Below, piece after piece: positions 37,770-50,103 of a stretch of DNA of 64,000 nt. Numbering within the stretch: the stretch's first letter is position 1; the number at the start of each line of letters is the position of its first letter. Origin of the DNA: Gerris lacustris. Its lineage: Eukaryota > Arthropoda > Insecta > Hemiptera > Gerridae. The notes under the pieces were generated by a model. It searched no databases. It was not told the DNA's origin and saw only the letters and a list, made by a program, of their open reading frames with translations. The stretch covers positions 10,934,834 through 10,998,833 of the forward strand of contig OX578277.1 in assembly GCA_951217055.1 (NCBI GenBank), given 5' to 3'. The position numbers and the translations under genes are program-made.

Positions 37770-38754
37770 CTATTGTTATTGTTATTATTTATTTCTTTAG
37801 TGTTTTGTCTTTAGTGTTGGAGAATAATTTCCACTGTCAGTAACGACACCTAATCCCGAATTAAGCTTTCAATTTTCCACAAGTCTAGAAGTCAACATTA
37901 ACGACAGTAGAACTAGACCGAGAAGTATCGCTTATAATTATAAAGTACCCATTTAGTAACTGTACTGAGACCTTTTGTTGGATATAAATAAAAGAACAAC
38001 ACACAGTAATGTTTAATAAGAACGTAAAAATCTCTTTAATTGATTTACAACCACTTCCAGAACACTTTACAAAATAATTATACCAAAACGCCAAACATTA
38101 ACACAATTACAGTAAAAGAATGATTTTTTTATACTTCACTCACGTGATTCTCTCATACAACAACAAAAATCTTATATTATAATAAACAACCTGCTGGAAC
38201 ATAGCGTTTCCAAAATTAATCACTCTAAATTTGGAGGGAAATTAAAATAATAACATTCCAAATAAACTCAAGGCGGGAAATTCAAATCAAATTAACTTAT
38301 ACAAAATTATAAAAAATGTAACATCTTAATAATGTTACAGTACCTTGTACAATCAATTAGAAATTTCATTTTTAAGTACAAATGACAGTTATTTATTGCA
38401 AAAGAAAAGTTTATGCCTACGAGTCTATCAACTAATGAAGAAACAACATCAAAGATGAAATTGAAGCAAAGATGGTGTCGAGCTAGATTTCATTCAACTA
38501 TCACATTGCTAGCAGTTCCAAAATATATATTTTGAACAAACATTTTTTTTTTTTTTTTACAATCAAGTATCAAAAAAAAGGATTAGTGACTTTTGGAAAA
38601 AACCTTTATGTAAAGTTTAGTTTATTTACGAGTAAATTTTAGTGGCATAACCATTTAAAGTTTAAGCACTACTAAGGCACCAAATAACATTTGATATCTA
38701 TGTTGACCCTGCTATAAGTCAATAATCTTGATATATTTCATATTTGTAGTATAT

Positions 38755-38962
38755 TACCCTTTATTTCTTTTACTATGCTTAATCTTTATCAGGTCTTTAG
38801 GGTATTAATAATTTCAATTCGTTTCTTATTGGCTGTATTTCATCTCCTTGAATTCAATCCATGAAGATGCCTCAAAGGAGGTGAAATTTAGCCAATACGA
38901 AACGAATTAAAATTATTAATACCCTAAAGACCTAATAAAGAATAAGTATAGTAAAATTGATA
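38755..38962. repeat. About 200-bp inverted repeat
   Basis: 'GGTCTTTAGGGTATTAATAA' and 'CAATTCGTTTCTTATTGGCT' on the left are matched inversely on the right as 'AGCCAATACGAAACGAATT' and 'TTATTAATACCCTAAAGACC'. The spacer is about 25 bp. It also carries a GAAGATG...GAAA string like that of the 130-bp repeat. Confidence 0.88.
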
Positions 38963-39239
38963 TATTTCTACAATAGCTACAGAATCACTAGAGCACCAAA
39001 TAGCAATGTGATAACCATCTCAAACTGGTTGTTATAGACATTCTTGAGTCAATCAACTCAAGTTACAGAACTACTAAGATTAGAGCAATACCTCGATATC
39101 ATATCAACCCAGATGAATATAACATTCTTGATATCTTCGAACTAAAATCAAGAATCATAAGAAAATAACAACACCTTAATATCTTTAAGACTTTGATACA
39201 ATCAGCAGAGATAATATTCAGTTAAGTGAATAAAAAAAT

Positions 39240-41248
39240 AATTAAAGACTTGTTTGTTTGAGTGTTTATGCACTAGGTGTAAGTTCTAATAAAATCTAGA
39301 TATAAACAACTAACAATTTACTCTTTGAGTGCTTATTCACTATAATTTCAACAAAATCTCAGTAGAAACAACTAACATAGTTTACTCTTTGAGTGTTTAT
39401 TCACTATGAGTAAGTTCTAACAAAATCTCAGTAGAAACAACTAACTTAGTTTACTCTTTGCGTGTTTATTCACTATGAGTAAGTTCTACATAATCTCAGT
39501 AGAAACAACTAACTTAGTTTACTCTTTGAGTGTTTATTCACTAAAAGTAAGTTCTCACAAAATCTTAGTAGAAACAACTAACTTAGTTTACTCTTTGAGT
39601 GTTTATTCACTATGAGTAAGTTCTACATAATCTCAGTAGAAACAACTAACTTAGTTTACTCTTTGAGTGTTTATTCACTAAAAGTAAGTTCTAACAAAAT
39701 CTTAGTAGAAACAACTAACTTAGTTTACTCTTTGAGTGTTTATTCACTATGAGTAAGCTCTAACAAAATCTCAGTAGAAACAACTAACTTAGTTTACTCT
39801 TTGAGTGTTTATTCACTATGAGTAAGTTCTAACAAAATCTCAGTAGAAACAACTAACTTAGTTTACTCTTTGAGTGTTTATTCACTATGAGTAAGTTCTA
39901 ACAAAATCTCAGTAGAAACAACTAACTTAGTTTACTCTTTGAGTGTTTATTCACTATGAGTAAGTTCTAACAAAATCTCAGTAGAAACAACTAACTTAGT
40001 TTATTCTTTGAGTGTTTATTCACTATGAGTAAGCTCTAACAAAATCTCAGTAGAAACAACTAACTTAGTTTACTCTTTGAGTGTTTATTCACTATTAGTA
40101 AGTTCTAACAAAATCTCAGTAGAAACAACTAACTTAGTTTACTCTTTGAGTGTTTATTCACTATGAGTAAGTTCTACATAATCTCAGTAGAAACAACTAA
40201 CTTAGTTTACTCTTTGAGTGTTTATTCACTAAAAGTAAGTTCTAACAAAATCTTAGTAGAAACAACTAACTTAGTTTACTCTTTGAGTGTTTATTCACTA
40301 TGAGTAAGTTCTACATAATCTCAGTAGAAACAACTAACTTAGTTTACTCTTTGAGTGTTTATTCACTAAAAGTAAGTTCTAACAAAATCTTAGTAGAAAC
40401 AACTAACTTAGTTTACTCTTTGAGTGTTTATTCACTATGAGTAAGCTCTAACAAAATCTCAGTAGAAACAACTAACTTAGTTTACTCTTTGAGTGTTTAT
40501 TCACTATGAGTAAGTTCTAACAAAATCTCAGTAGAAACAACTAACTTAGTTTACTCTTTGAGTGTTTATTCACTATGAGTAAGTTCTAACAAAATCTCAG
40601 TAGAAACAACTAACTTAGTTTACTCTTTGAGTGTTTATTCACTATGAGTAAGTTCTAACAAAATCTCAGTAGAAACAACTAACTTAGTTTACTCTTTGAG
40701 TGTTTATTCACTATGAGTAAGCTCTAACAAAATCTCAGTAGAAACAACTAACTTAGTTTACTCTTTGAGTGTTTATTCACTATGAGTAAGTTCTAACAAA
40801 ATCTCAGTAGAAACAACTAACTTAGTTTACTCTTTGAGTGTTTATTCACTATGAGTAAGTTCTAACAAAATCTCAGTAGAAACAACTAACTTAGTTTACT
40901 CTTTGAGTGTTTATTCACTATGAGTAAGTTCTAACAAAATCTCAGTAGAAACAACTAACTTAGTTTACTCTTTGAGTGTTTATTCACTATGAGTACGTTC
41001 TAACAAAATCTCGGTAGAAACAACTAACTTAGTTTACTCTTTGAGTGTTTATTCACTATGAGTAAGTTCTACAAAATCTCAGTAGAAACAACTAACTTAG
41101 TTTACTCTTTGAGTGTTTATTCACTATGAGTAAGTTCTAACAAAATCTCAGTAGAAACAACTAACTTAGTTTACTCTTTGAGTGTTTATTCACTATGAGT
41201 ACGTTCTAACAAAATCTCAGTAGAAACAACTAACTTAGTTTATTGTTT
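39240..41248. repeat. 69-bp satellite array, about 29 units, with ten-unit higher-order repeat
   Basis: Monomers contain 'TTTACTCTTTGAGTGTTTAT', 'TCACTATGAGTAAGTTCT' and 'CTCAGTAGAAACAACTAACT'. Variant markers recur: CTACATAATC (39485 and 39625, then 40177 and 40312) and GAGTAAGCTC (39757, then 40445), a shift of about 688-690 bp, or ten units. It lies upstream of the known start of the GOLIM4-like gene, inside the first intron if the candidate 5' exon at 41.8 kb is real. Confidence 0.97.
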
Positions 41249-41780
41249 TAATGGTTATTCGATTATCAGTAATGTCTATCAGAATTTCGGGAATAAACTA
41301 AAATAAGGCTAATAAACGGAAATAACTAAGTGAATAAATTAATGTAGCAAAATAATAAATAAAACAACGTAGAAACCGCCTCAATATAATAAACTGATTA
41401 GACTTTATATTTGAAATTTAAATCATATGAAATAAACAAAAACAATAATAAAACCAACTTATAAAATGGAATTATTTAAAAAAAAAAAAAAAAAAAAAAT
41501 ACTAATAAAAAAAAGAATACTAGGAGCCTACTTAATTCAGTAAAATACAACTTTTTTTAATGTTGACGCAATAGACAAAGGTCAAATTAATATTACAAAA
41601 TTATATTATTTAAACTTCTTTCGTCTCACGAATTTATTTAAAAATAAGTTTTGCTTTTTAAATAATGACTGAAAATAGGCAATTTGTAACTGATAGCCAA
41701 ATAATATTACGAAAACATGAGTACAATTCATAATTGCGACAAAATACATGTTTTAAAATGTAAATTTAAATAATAATTAC

Positions 41781-41960
41781 CTTTAATTTTTACGTTGTTT
41801 GTCGAAACTTACTTTAAAAATACATTAAAACACGTTATTTGGTATAGTATAACGTTCCGTCTAAATATATAAAAAAATCGTTTTTAATTAATTTAACACT
41901 TTTTTGTTCGATCTTTGCTCTTATCACATTGTTTATGTTGAGAAAATTCCCGAATACTAT
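41781..41960 (-). promoter_or_regulatory. GOLIM4: Candidate 5' UTR exon and promoter region of GOLIM4-like gene
   Basis: On the minus strand AATTAAAG|GTAATT at 41781 is a usable donor, with another (TTTAAA|GTAAGT) just upstream near 41815. The region is the first non-repeat DNA beyond the satellite. There is no TATA or initiator pattern I would rely on; transcript data are needed to decide. Confidence 0.2.
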
Positions 41961-42674
41961 TCTTTTTCTTTTCTATCTTGTTTCCGGGTTTAATTCCACC
42001 CGTTTTGTTAAATATTAATTAGTAAATCGATAAAATTAATTAGTATTAATAAAAAATGACACGGGATATACACAAAAATGTGTAAATTTTTATTTATTTT
42101 ACTTAAATATACTTTATACCTTATTCAGAACTACGTGAACGCAACGCAATTAAACATAAAGCCCAAAACTAGAAAACAAGAAGGGACCAATCCCATATGT
42201 GGACAAAACTCAGGTTATACAACATAATTAATTTAATATAACTAAGGGGAAAAAACAACTAAATAAAGATTTATAATTTTATTTAAAATTAATATCCTTT
42301 TTGCAAATATTATAGCCATTTTTGGAATAAAATAATACTGTTATTTATTTTTATTAGAAATTACTTTCACTTTTTTAAGTTAAAAAAATTTAAAGTAAAA
42401 GAAAATCGTATAAAAATATAACTTAAAATTAATGGGGAGAAGATTCCATTTTTTCTTAGGCAGATATTTTTTTATTGTGGAAGACCCCATTTTGTCGTAT
42501 TATTTCCCACGACCATATTTATATCGGTAAAAAATCCCAATTTTCTTTGTTCGGTGACATTATTTTGGAATCTAGATTTTTCTCGTAATATAGTAGTTTT
42601 ACAAGAAAACGTTCCTCTTTCTCTGGAATGGTGCTAGGGGCAAGTTTTGAAGGCACGTTACTGTCCAAAGAAAC
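41961..42674. other. AT-rich DNA, no feature seen
   Basis: No gene, tandem repeat or transposon end is recognised here. Confidence 0.5.
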
Positions 42675-42760
42675 ATTTTATTATACTTAGAGAAAGCAAT
42701 TATGATGACGATTTACACCATTTGGTTTCCTGAGTCCAAAAAAGTGGTATTTTTTGTAGA
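42675..42760. repeat. Fragment of interspersed repeat family E
   Basis: 'AGAGAAAGCAATTATGATG' and 'TTTCCTGAGTCCAAAAAAGT' match the reverse complement of 50590-50700. The open frame over it (42702-42908) is not thought to be a gene. Confidence 0.6.
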
Positions 42761-42987
42761 TACGTGGACCGATTTCGAAAAATTAAATCAATTCGAAAGA
42801 TTAAATTTAATCAATTTTGGCATACAGTTCAGAAAAAGCATACCCCAAGGCGTAATCGAGGAAATAATTTTAGCACTAGATTTGAGTGCCAATAAGTGTG
42901 GCTCATAGCTTCCTCGCATCCTATCATGTACTTTATTGTTATATTAATATTAACGTTATTGTTGTATTACTTTATTGTTTATTCTGT

Positions 42988-43735
42988 AATAAACAGGTCA
43001 AGTGTGTGCTAGTCAGCACACAGCGAGGGTAAGTAGGCCCCACTGTATAGTGTTTAACTGTTAAGTGTATAAACAGTGTTTTTTTTTTAAAATGCTAAAA
43101 AGCTTACTTTGAACAATTCTAAGGGTCTGATATTCTCAAAACACACTCTGATAAAGTATTTTTTTGTCACTGAACCGGACTACAACCATATAAATACACG
43201 AAAAAGACCATAATTATAAAAAAACGTATTTTGTCAATAAAAATAAAATAATATTTTTTTTTCGAGATTTCCAAAGAGTGGTATCTTTACTTTTGGTCGA
43301 AGAATGTTCAGGAATTTTTTCAGATTTTTTGCACTTCACATAAGCGAGATAGAGGGGGGGGGGGGGAGAGATACTATTCTATCAGTTTCACACCCACTTC
43401 AAACTTGCCTATGCTCGCCCTATCAAAGTTATATCCAAATAATTATATATTTTTGTAATCAGCTTGACGTACCCTTTCATATGATACCCCTCACGGTGCC
43501 GAAAAAAAATTAAAAAAATTTAACCCTTAAGTTTTTTTACCCTATTTCTTTTAAAAAATATTTTTTTTAAGTCACTATATTTTTAAAATATGTGGGTAGG
43601 TACAAGACACATACATGCCAAATTTTAAAATGATCGGACGAAAGGTGTAGCCGTGAGAGCACGCGAGAGGACGGACGGAAAGACACACGCAGGAAAATAT
43701 AAGGGTCCTTGGTTTTGCCTATGGACCCTAAAAAC
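42988..43735 (+). repeat. Interspersed repeat family F, plus-strand copy
   Basis: Begins with a hairpin GTGTGCT-AGTC-AGCACAC inside 'AAACAGGTCAAG...AGCGAGGG' and ends at 'TTTTGCCTATGGACCCTAAA'. Between are a 13-base G run (43354-43366), 'TCATATGATACCCCTCACGG', 'GGACGAAAGGTGTAGCCGTG' and 'GGACGGACGGAAAGACACAC'. An inverted second copy is at 45681-48290. It is non-coding; the superfamily is undetermined. Confidence 0.8.
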
Positions 43736-43859
43736 TATTAATAGTTTTAGCGATCTTTAACACTTCATAGCGGTGTTGCTGTTTGTTTTACTAAAAAATT
43801 GTACATGAAAAAAAAAAACTGTTTGTCTCATTGAATTGATGAAATTAGATTTTTTCCCC

Positions 43860-44190
43860 CGACCAAAAATTCCAATTTTGAATTTGAAGTTCACGTTTAT
43901 GCGAGCGTTGCGAGTGAACACTTGGACGGATAACGTTGCCTAACAAACTCATCCAGGGCATTGGTAATATGAACATGTCTACCAAATTTCATCAAAATCG
44001 GTCGATATTTACTCAAGTTATCGTCACACGTTTCAAGGATTCGCGGACACACAGACAGACAGCAACTAGACCAAAAATGTTCCCTATGTCTGAAACGGAT
44101 TTCTGTATTGGAATTTTTAAAATCTCAAAAGTGAACACAATGCTTCCGTTACCTTCGGAATGCTCGAAAGCAAAACAATAATTAAATTTA
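43860..44190 (+). repeat. Interspersed repeat with GACAGAC motif, family D copy 2
   Basis: Contains 'CCAAATTTCATCAAAATCGG', 'CACACAGACAGACAGC', 'TGTCTGAAACGGATTTCTG' and 'GCTTCCGTTACCTTCGGAA', in the same order as 14940-15300. Confidence 0.8.
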
Positions 44191-44386
44191 TTTAATTTAA
44201 ATAAGATGTTTATTAAAACAACTTATTTGGTAAAAGTTTTACCAAATAAGAAAAAATCTAGTTTCTAAGATATTTAAATAAATAAATTTCTCTCTCCTGC
44301 TCCTGCTGAACACATTATAAGTACCTATGTTTAATAATAAATAAATAAATTTAATAATAAATAAATTTGATAATACATAAATTTAA

Positions 44387-45491
44387 TCTTAAATATATAT
44401 AAGATTGGAGTGGTGTCTATACATTTATCCGATTGGGCTCAAATTTTGTATTTCCACTAAATGAGTAGTCCTGATAACGAATTTAAATTTAGAAAATGTT
44501 GTGTCTGTTTGTCTGTGCGTCAATCACGTCCAAACGGCTCAACAGATTTTGTTGGTTTTTTGGGTACAATGTTAAGCTCAATTCTGTGGGTGTTATAGGC
44601 TATAAAACGTTTTGCTAGCTTTATATGGGGCGGAGAATGGGGCTTCAAAATAGATTTTGAATATAATTTTTGAATTTTTTTTTTAATTATTTTTATTTTT
44701 TTTATTTAAAAAATTTAACCGAAATTACAGCAGAAGCTACAGACAATATTTTATGTTCTGTGGAAATTTCTGTAGGAAGAACTGTTCAATTGCTGTCAAA
44801 TAAATTTAGATTCATGTTTTAAATGCATATTATTTAAATACATAGTTTATAAATCATCATGAAGACATTTGTTTATTAATCACACCTTACCATGCCTAAA
44901 ACCTTTATAACATAATTATCAGGACTTCTTTAAAACGCTAAAATAAAATCTTCAAGTATATACGTAGTATAATAATTTCTAAATTATATTGATATCTGCC
45001 AATAGGTATTGTACAAAATTTTATTCCTAAGGGAACATAGGGAAAAGTAAGAAAAGAAGGTGAATTGAGTCCAGACCGATCTTCTAAAGTTAGGAAGTTA
45101 ATATTTGAGAAATGGCTCCTATTTAGGATGTAAACATATAAAATATATATGTTTAATACAATATTTAAACAAAGATAATTCCAATTTTAACTCAGAGATG
45201 TGAAAAGACAATGGGGGGGGGGGGGGGGGGGGGGATACAGAAGGAAAATACTGCTGCTTTCCCTCCAAAGTTAACATTTAAGAATTTTTCATCAGTAGTC
45301 GGAATTAATTAGTAATTCGGTATATTTGCAAATTATATTATCAAAGAGGAGGGGGTATAGAAATAAGGGAAGGGATAGGATCTAAATATTCTCTATTAGG
45401 AAAATAATTAAAAAGTTCCTTGATGGTAGGTTTATAAACCCATCAAATTAAAAATAACTCACTCCGCAGCGAAGCATGGGTATCCAGCTAG
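44387..45491 (+). mobile_element. Non-autonomous Helitron
   Basis: Starts TCTTAAATATATATAAGATT after an A and ends CCGCAGCGAAGCATGGG then TATCCAGCTAG before a T. This is the TC...CTAG layout with insertion between A and T, and a short GC hairpin 12 bases from the end. Near the 5' end it has 'TTGTGTCTGTTTGTCTGTGCG'. A 22-base G run is at 45213-45234. No Rep/helicase is encoded. Confidence 0.85.
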
Positions 45492-46644
45492 TAATAATTA
45501 AAGAAATAAATATAATAATAAATCAATAAATAAAATGAGATTTAAATTCAGTATAATTTTTTCACGGATATACTATAATACTTTGGATGTCCCCAATTTC
45601 ATCTTTGAGCGTCATTATAATATGAAAATATGGATTTTACCCGGCAAACTAACTTATACGGTTTAATTATTTGTTTGTTTTTAGGGTCCGTAGGCAAAAC
45701 CAAGGACCCTTATATTTTCCTGCGTGTGTCTGTCCGTCCGTCCTGTCGCATGCTCTCACGGCTACACCTTTCGTCCGATCACTTTGAAATTTGGCATGTA
45801 TGTGTCTTGTACCTACCCACATATTTTAAAAATATAGAGACTTAAAAAAAAAAAAAAAAATTAAAAATTAGGGTAACAAAACTTAAGGGTTAAATTTTGT
45901 TTATTTTTTTTCGACAGCGTGAGGGGTATCATATGAAAGGGTACATCGAGCTGATTACAAAAATATATAATTCTTTGGTTATAACTTTGATAGGGCGAGC
46001 GCAGGTAAGTTTGAAGTAGGTGTGAAACGTGTCCCCCCCCCCCCCCCCCCTCTATCTCGCTTATGTGAAGTGCAAAAAATCTGAAAAAATTCCTGAACAT
46101 TCTTCGACCAAAAGTAAAGATACCACTTTTTGGAAATTTTGAAAAAAAATATTATTTTATTTTTTATTGACAAAATACGTCTTTTTATAATTATGGTCTT
46201 TTCGATGTATTTATATGGTTGTAGTCCGGTTCAGTGGCAAAAAAATACTTTATCGGAAGTTCTTTTATGTGTTTTGAGAATATCAGACCCATAGGATAGT
46301 TCAAAGTAAAAAAACTTAAGGGTTAAATTTTTTTAATTTTTTTTCGGCACCGTGAGGGGTATCATATGAAAGGGTACGTCAAGCTGATTACAAAAATATA
46401 TAATTATTTGGATATAACTTTGATAGGGCGAGCATAGGCAAGTTTGAAGTGGGTGTGAAACTGATAGAATAGTATCCCCCCCCCCCCTCTATCTCGCTTA
46501 TGTGAAGTGCAAAAAATCTGAAAAAATTCCTGAACATTCTTCGACCAAAAGTAAAGATACCACTTTTTGGAAATTTCGAAAAAAATATTATTTTATTTTT
46601 TATTGACAAAATACTTTTTTTTATAATTATGGTCTTTTTCATGT

Positions 46645-48060
46645 TTAGTATGGTATTTTCAGAAAAGGAGGGCGTTTAAAAAACTATTCATGGAAATATA
46701 AGAAGGAAAGTATAGAAATTGTAAATAGTTACAAGTACTTAGGAGTGACGTTGAGTTCTAAACTCTCGTTCCGGGAACATGTAGAAACAAGAGTTAAAAC
46801 CGGAAAGCTTGCCATTAATACGGTTTGGAATAAGTTTTTAAATAATAAAGATATACCAATCTCGGCAAAAATAAAAATCTATAATACGGTTCTAAAAGTA
46901 ATGATAATATATGGAGCAGAGATTTGGGCTACTCAAAGTTTCGACATTTTGGACAATTACCAAAGATTTGTTTTAAAGAAACTTTTAAGTGTCCCCTCTA
47001 ACACCCCAAGCTACATGTTGGAACTAGAAATTGGTCTCAAAAATCTGAATATCATCGCGTTTGAACACCACCTTAAATATATAGAAAAAATTTTGAGCTT
47101 AGAAAAACATCGTTTACCACATATTCTGGCAGAAGAAACAGTCAGATCTGACTGTTTTTGGTATAAAACTTGGAAAGAAATGTGTTCAGGCTGTAGTGTG
47201 GATCTAAATAGTTGCTGGGGTGAGAGAGATAGCTGGATCGTCTCAATGAGAGAAGTTCTGTCCAAGAGAAACAATGCTCTTACCGAACAATTTACCTCAC
47301 ATGGAAGATCGTCTAACTTTAACCAGCACTACAGACTTCTAGAATACCCTGTCACCGGTGTCAACAACAACTACTTTACAAACAATTATTACAGTCTTAA
47401 TGACATTAAAATTATTTTCAAAAGTAGGTGTAACTTTTTGAATTTAAATTATAAACCCTGGAGGAAATTAGATCTGATCCAGAATAAGTGTTCTCTTTGT
47501 AATCTGTGTGCAGATGAAGATAATTTTCATTTTTTGGCTATTTGCCCTATACTTAGGCCTTATCGGAAAACATGGTTTAAGAAAGAAACGCTGACTCATG
47601 CAGAGTTTATTTCCATATTAAATACTCCTAATTGGAAAGAATTAATTCACTATGTAAAAGATTCCTTAAGGTATAGAACTGAACTAATTAGTTATTTTAA
47701 TTTTTAAATCAGAGTTTTGAATTGATTTTTTTTGTTATTATATAAATGCATAGTTCACTTCCTAGTTGTAGACATTTTTATGATTTTGTATTTATTTTAT
47801 TTTTTTAATTATTTATTTTGAGCAGGGAATTAAACTAGTAAACAAGTAAATTTTATTTAAATAATTAACTAGGTAAAAATAATGAATTGTAAATTAAGAG
47901 AAGCAAATAATTTTTTTATTTTTATTCTTATTATGTAAGCGAGGTCGAATCACTCCCCCTCACGGCTGTGGCCATAGGGGAATAAGATACATTGCAGTAT
48001 TATATCTATGTGTAAACTTTTTTCAAATATATCTCTTTTTCTTCTTCTTCTTCTTCTTCT
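46645..48060 (+). mobile_element. 5'-truncated non-LTR retrotransposon with (TTC)n tail
   Basis: Flanked by TCTTTTTCATGT at 46633-46644 and 48061-48072, and ending in (TTC)n, as expected of target-primed reverse transcription. The uninterrupted site is present in the neighbouring repeat copy near 46192-46215. Only the 3' third of the element was copied. Confidence 0.95.
46649..47707 (+). pseudogene. Non-LTR reverse transcriptase, C-terminal part
   Basis: An open frame of 352 codons runs to TAA at 47705-47707. It starts inside the RT thumb (FRKGGRLKNYSW, then NSYKYLGVTLSSKLSFREHV), continues through IIYGAEIWATQSFDILDNYQ and ends after a Cys/His cluster C-x2-C-x2-C-x7-H-x4-C (KCSLCNLCADEDNFHFLAIC). 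The palm with its catalytic Asp pair is absent, so it cannot be active. The frame is intact, so the insertion is young. The clade looks like the Jockey/CR1/I-type group; I cannot place it more exactly. Confidence 0.88.
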
Positions 48061-48290
48061 TCTTTTTCATGTATTTATATGGTTGTAGTTCGGTTCAGTG
48101 GCAAAAAAATACTTTATCGGAAGTTCTTTTATGTGTTTTGAGAATATCAGACCCATAGGATAGTTCAAATTAAGCTTTTTAGCATTTTATAAAACACCAT
48201 CAATAGGGTACTACTTTAATTATACAGTGTGGTGGCCTACGGACTCGCTGTGTGCTGACTAGCACACACTTGACCTGTTTATTTTCTCCT

Positions 48291-48736
48291 GTTTTTAACC
48301 CTTCCTTTTTATATTGCTTTAATGGTAAGTTTTTAGGCGTGGTTAGTTTATTTATTTAAAAGAAAAAAAAAAAAACCTTTATAATTTCTTTTATTTGATG
48401 TTGATGCATACAAAAACCATCATTACAAGGAGAAAATGCTGGTTTTGGTATAACCAACAAATATGACTACCCCCTATTTTTACTTTCTACTATTTTTTTT
48501 TTTTTTTTTTATAATTATAGACATTACATAGTTCATATAAAGATAAAGTATTGTGATGCACAAAAAACGTACCTATTAAGAATTTGAGTTTTTGGTCAAT
48601 TAACACATTTTAAGGTCCCTTGAGCGAAATAATAAATTCGTTTTTAAGAAATGTCTGTCTGTCATCACATCAGAATCAGAGCAGACGCGTTGAGATTAAA
48701 CTACCGACCGATTTCGATGAAATGTAGTACATAATT
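48291..48736. repeat. AT-rich DNA and a family E-like fragment
   Basis: 48530-48735 has 'CATATAAAGATAAAGTATTGTGATG', 'AAGGTCCCTTGAG', 'ATGTCTGTCTGTC' and 'CCGACCGATTTCGATGAAAT', the order seen inversely at 50500-50700. No gene. Confidence 0.55.
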
Positions 48737-49604
48737 GTGTTCAGTTCATTAATAGTTATTTATGTAATGGTTAGTTAGTTATTAGTTGTTCATTAATAGT
48801 TATTGTAACTAGGCAGCAAAATGGAATTTACTGACGAGTGATTAGATTAGCCTCTGAGCAGAAGGCGAGGACTGGCTATCATAATTAACATCATAATAAT
48901 TAATATAAATGTCATATTAATAAGAATAAGATAATAACATAATAGTATGTATTAAATAAAATTAATGTTGATAAAGAAATCAAATATGAAGCTTGGGAAT
49001 AATCATAATTCTGAATAGCAAACTGAAGCTATAACAACAACATACAAAACACACGTTTATAACATACATAACTTCTGAATTAATTATGCACGCAATATAA
49101 AATATTTATTTATATTTTTACTAACAAATTTCCAAAAGTATTAAAGATATCTTCTACTGCTTAAAAGAAAAGAAGTAACTAGGATAAATCAAGAAAAGTA
49201 GCTAGTCTTATCTAGAATGACTTCAACAACAATAATAATAATAATAATAAATATGGATGTTGGATGTTTACATGAAGCTGCAGTGTGGCCAGTGACTCCG
49301 ATATTTTTTTAATTAAAGATCTACTATTCATTGAACTTATTTAACAGAATAATTAACAAATATAAACAAATTATTTAAATATTACAACGTTTATTTATTA
49401 AATTTTACTTATTAAACTATTAATATATAATGTTATAAGATAGAGATAATAGTATAAACTGTTATTGCCAACATTATAACAATAAAAATGTTGCTACCTA
49501 GGCATCAATAGTTATTTATGTAACTAGGCAGCAAAATGGAATTTTACTGACGAGTGATTAGATTAGCCTCCGAGCCGAAGGCGAGGACAGGCTATGATAA
49601 TTAA

Positions 49605-49667
49605 CTGCCGAGGCGAAGCCGAGGCAGGTAATTTACCTATTTGACTGCCTCGGCTTCGCCTCGGCAG
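49605..49667. repeat. Perfect GC-rich hairpin
   Basis: Two exact 23-bp inverted arms (49605-49627 and 49645-49667) contain CCGAGGCGAAGCCGAGG, separated by 17 AT-rich bases. Almost the same 17-base core (one base different) occurs in the hairpin at 36079-36131. Confidence 0.92.
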
Positions 49668-50103
49668 GTAATGAATAAACGAGGCAGAAATGTTTCCTTT
49701 GCTGCCTTGTTGCATACAATATTTTATCTACTTGCGGCAGTAAAATGAAGCTGCTAAAATGTTATCTTTATTAATATAACATAGTTAATAACTATGTGTC
49801 ATATTAATAAAGATAACAACATATGTATTAACTAAAATTAATGTTCAAATAAGAAACTTGGGAATAATAACAATAAGTGAAAAGCAAACTCAATCAATAA
49901 CAACAAAATACATAACACACGTTTATACCACACATAACTTCTGAATGAATAATGCACGCAATATAAAATATTTATTTATATTTTTACTAACAAATTACTA
50001 AAAGTATTAAAGATATATCTTCTATTGCTTAAAATAAAAGAAGTAACTAGGATAAATCAAGAAAAGTAGCTAGTCTAATCTAGAATGACTTCAATAATAA
50101 AAA

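Larger units (their letters stand above)
45681..48290 (-). repeat. Interspersed repeat family F, minus copy, rearranged and interrupted
   Basis: Reverse complement of the 42988-43735 element. It begins 'TTAGGGTCCGTAGGCAAAAC' and ends at the AGCACAC hairpin and 'CTTGACCTGTTTATT' (about 48285). The middle part is present twice (about 45890-46290 and 46300-46632), giving C runs of 18 (46033-46050) and 12 (46476-46487). The second is cut by a LINE at 46645-48060 and resumes at 48073. Confidence 0.85.

Noticed and set aside
39240..41248. Second regular array that could suggest CRISPR
   Set aside because: Contiguous 69-bp units without spacers; satellite.
42702..42908. 68-codon frame MMTIYTIWFPESKKV
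   Set aside because: Its first part is shared with non-coding repeat family E in another frame context; no conservation or gene signals.
44387..45491. Reading the G22 run as an assembly gap filler
   Set aside because: Similar but shorter runs occur at homologous places in other repeats, so genuine expansion is at least as likely; kept as a finding with a read-level check.
43304..46642. Repeated frame MFRNFFRFFALHISEIEGGGG on several sites
   Set aside because: It recurs only because family F is present several times; the Gly run is the G homopolymer, and the frames end at different points.
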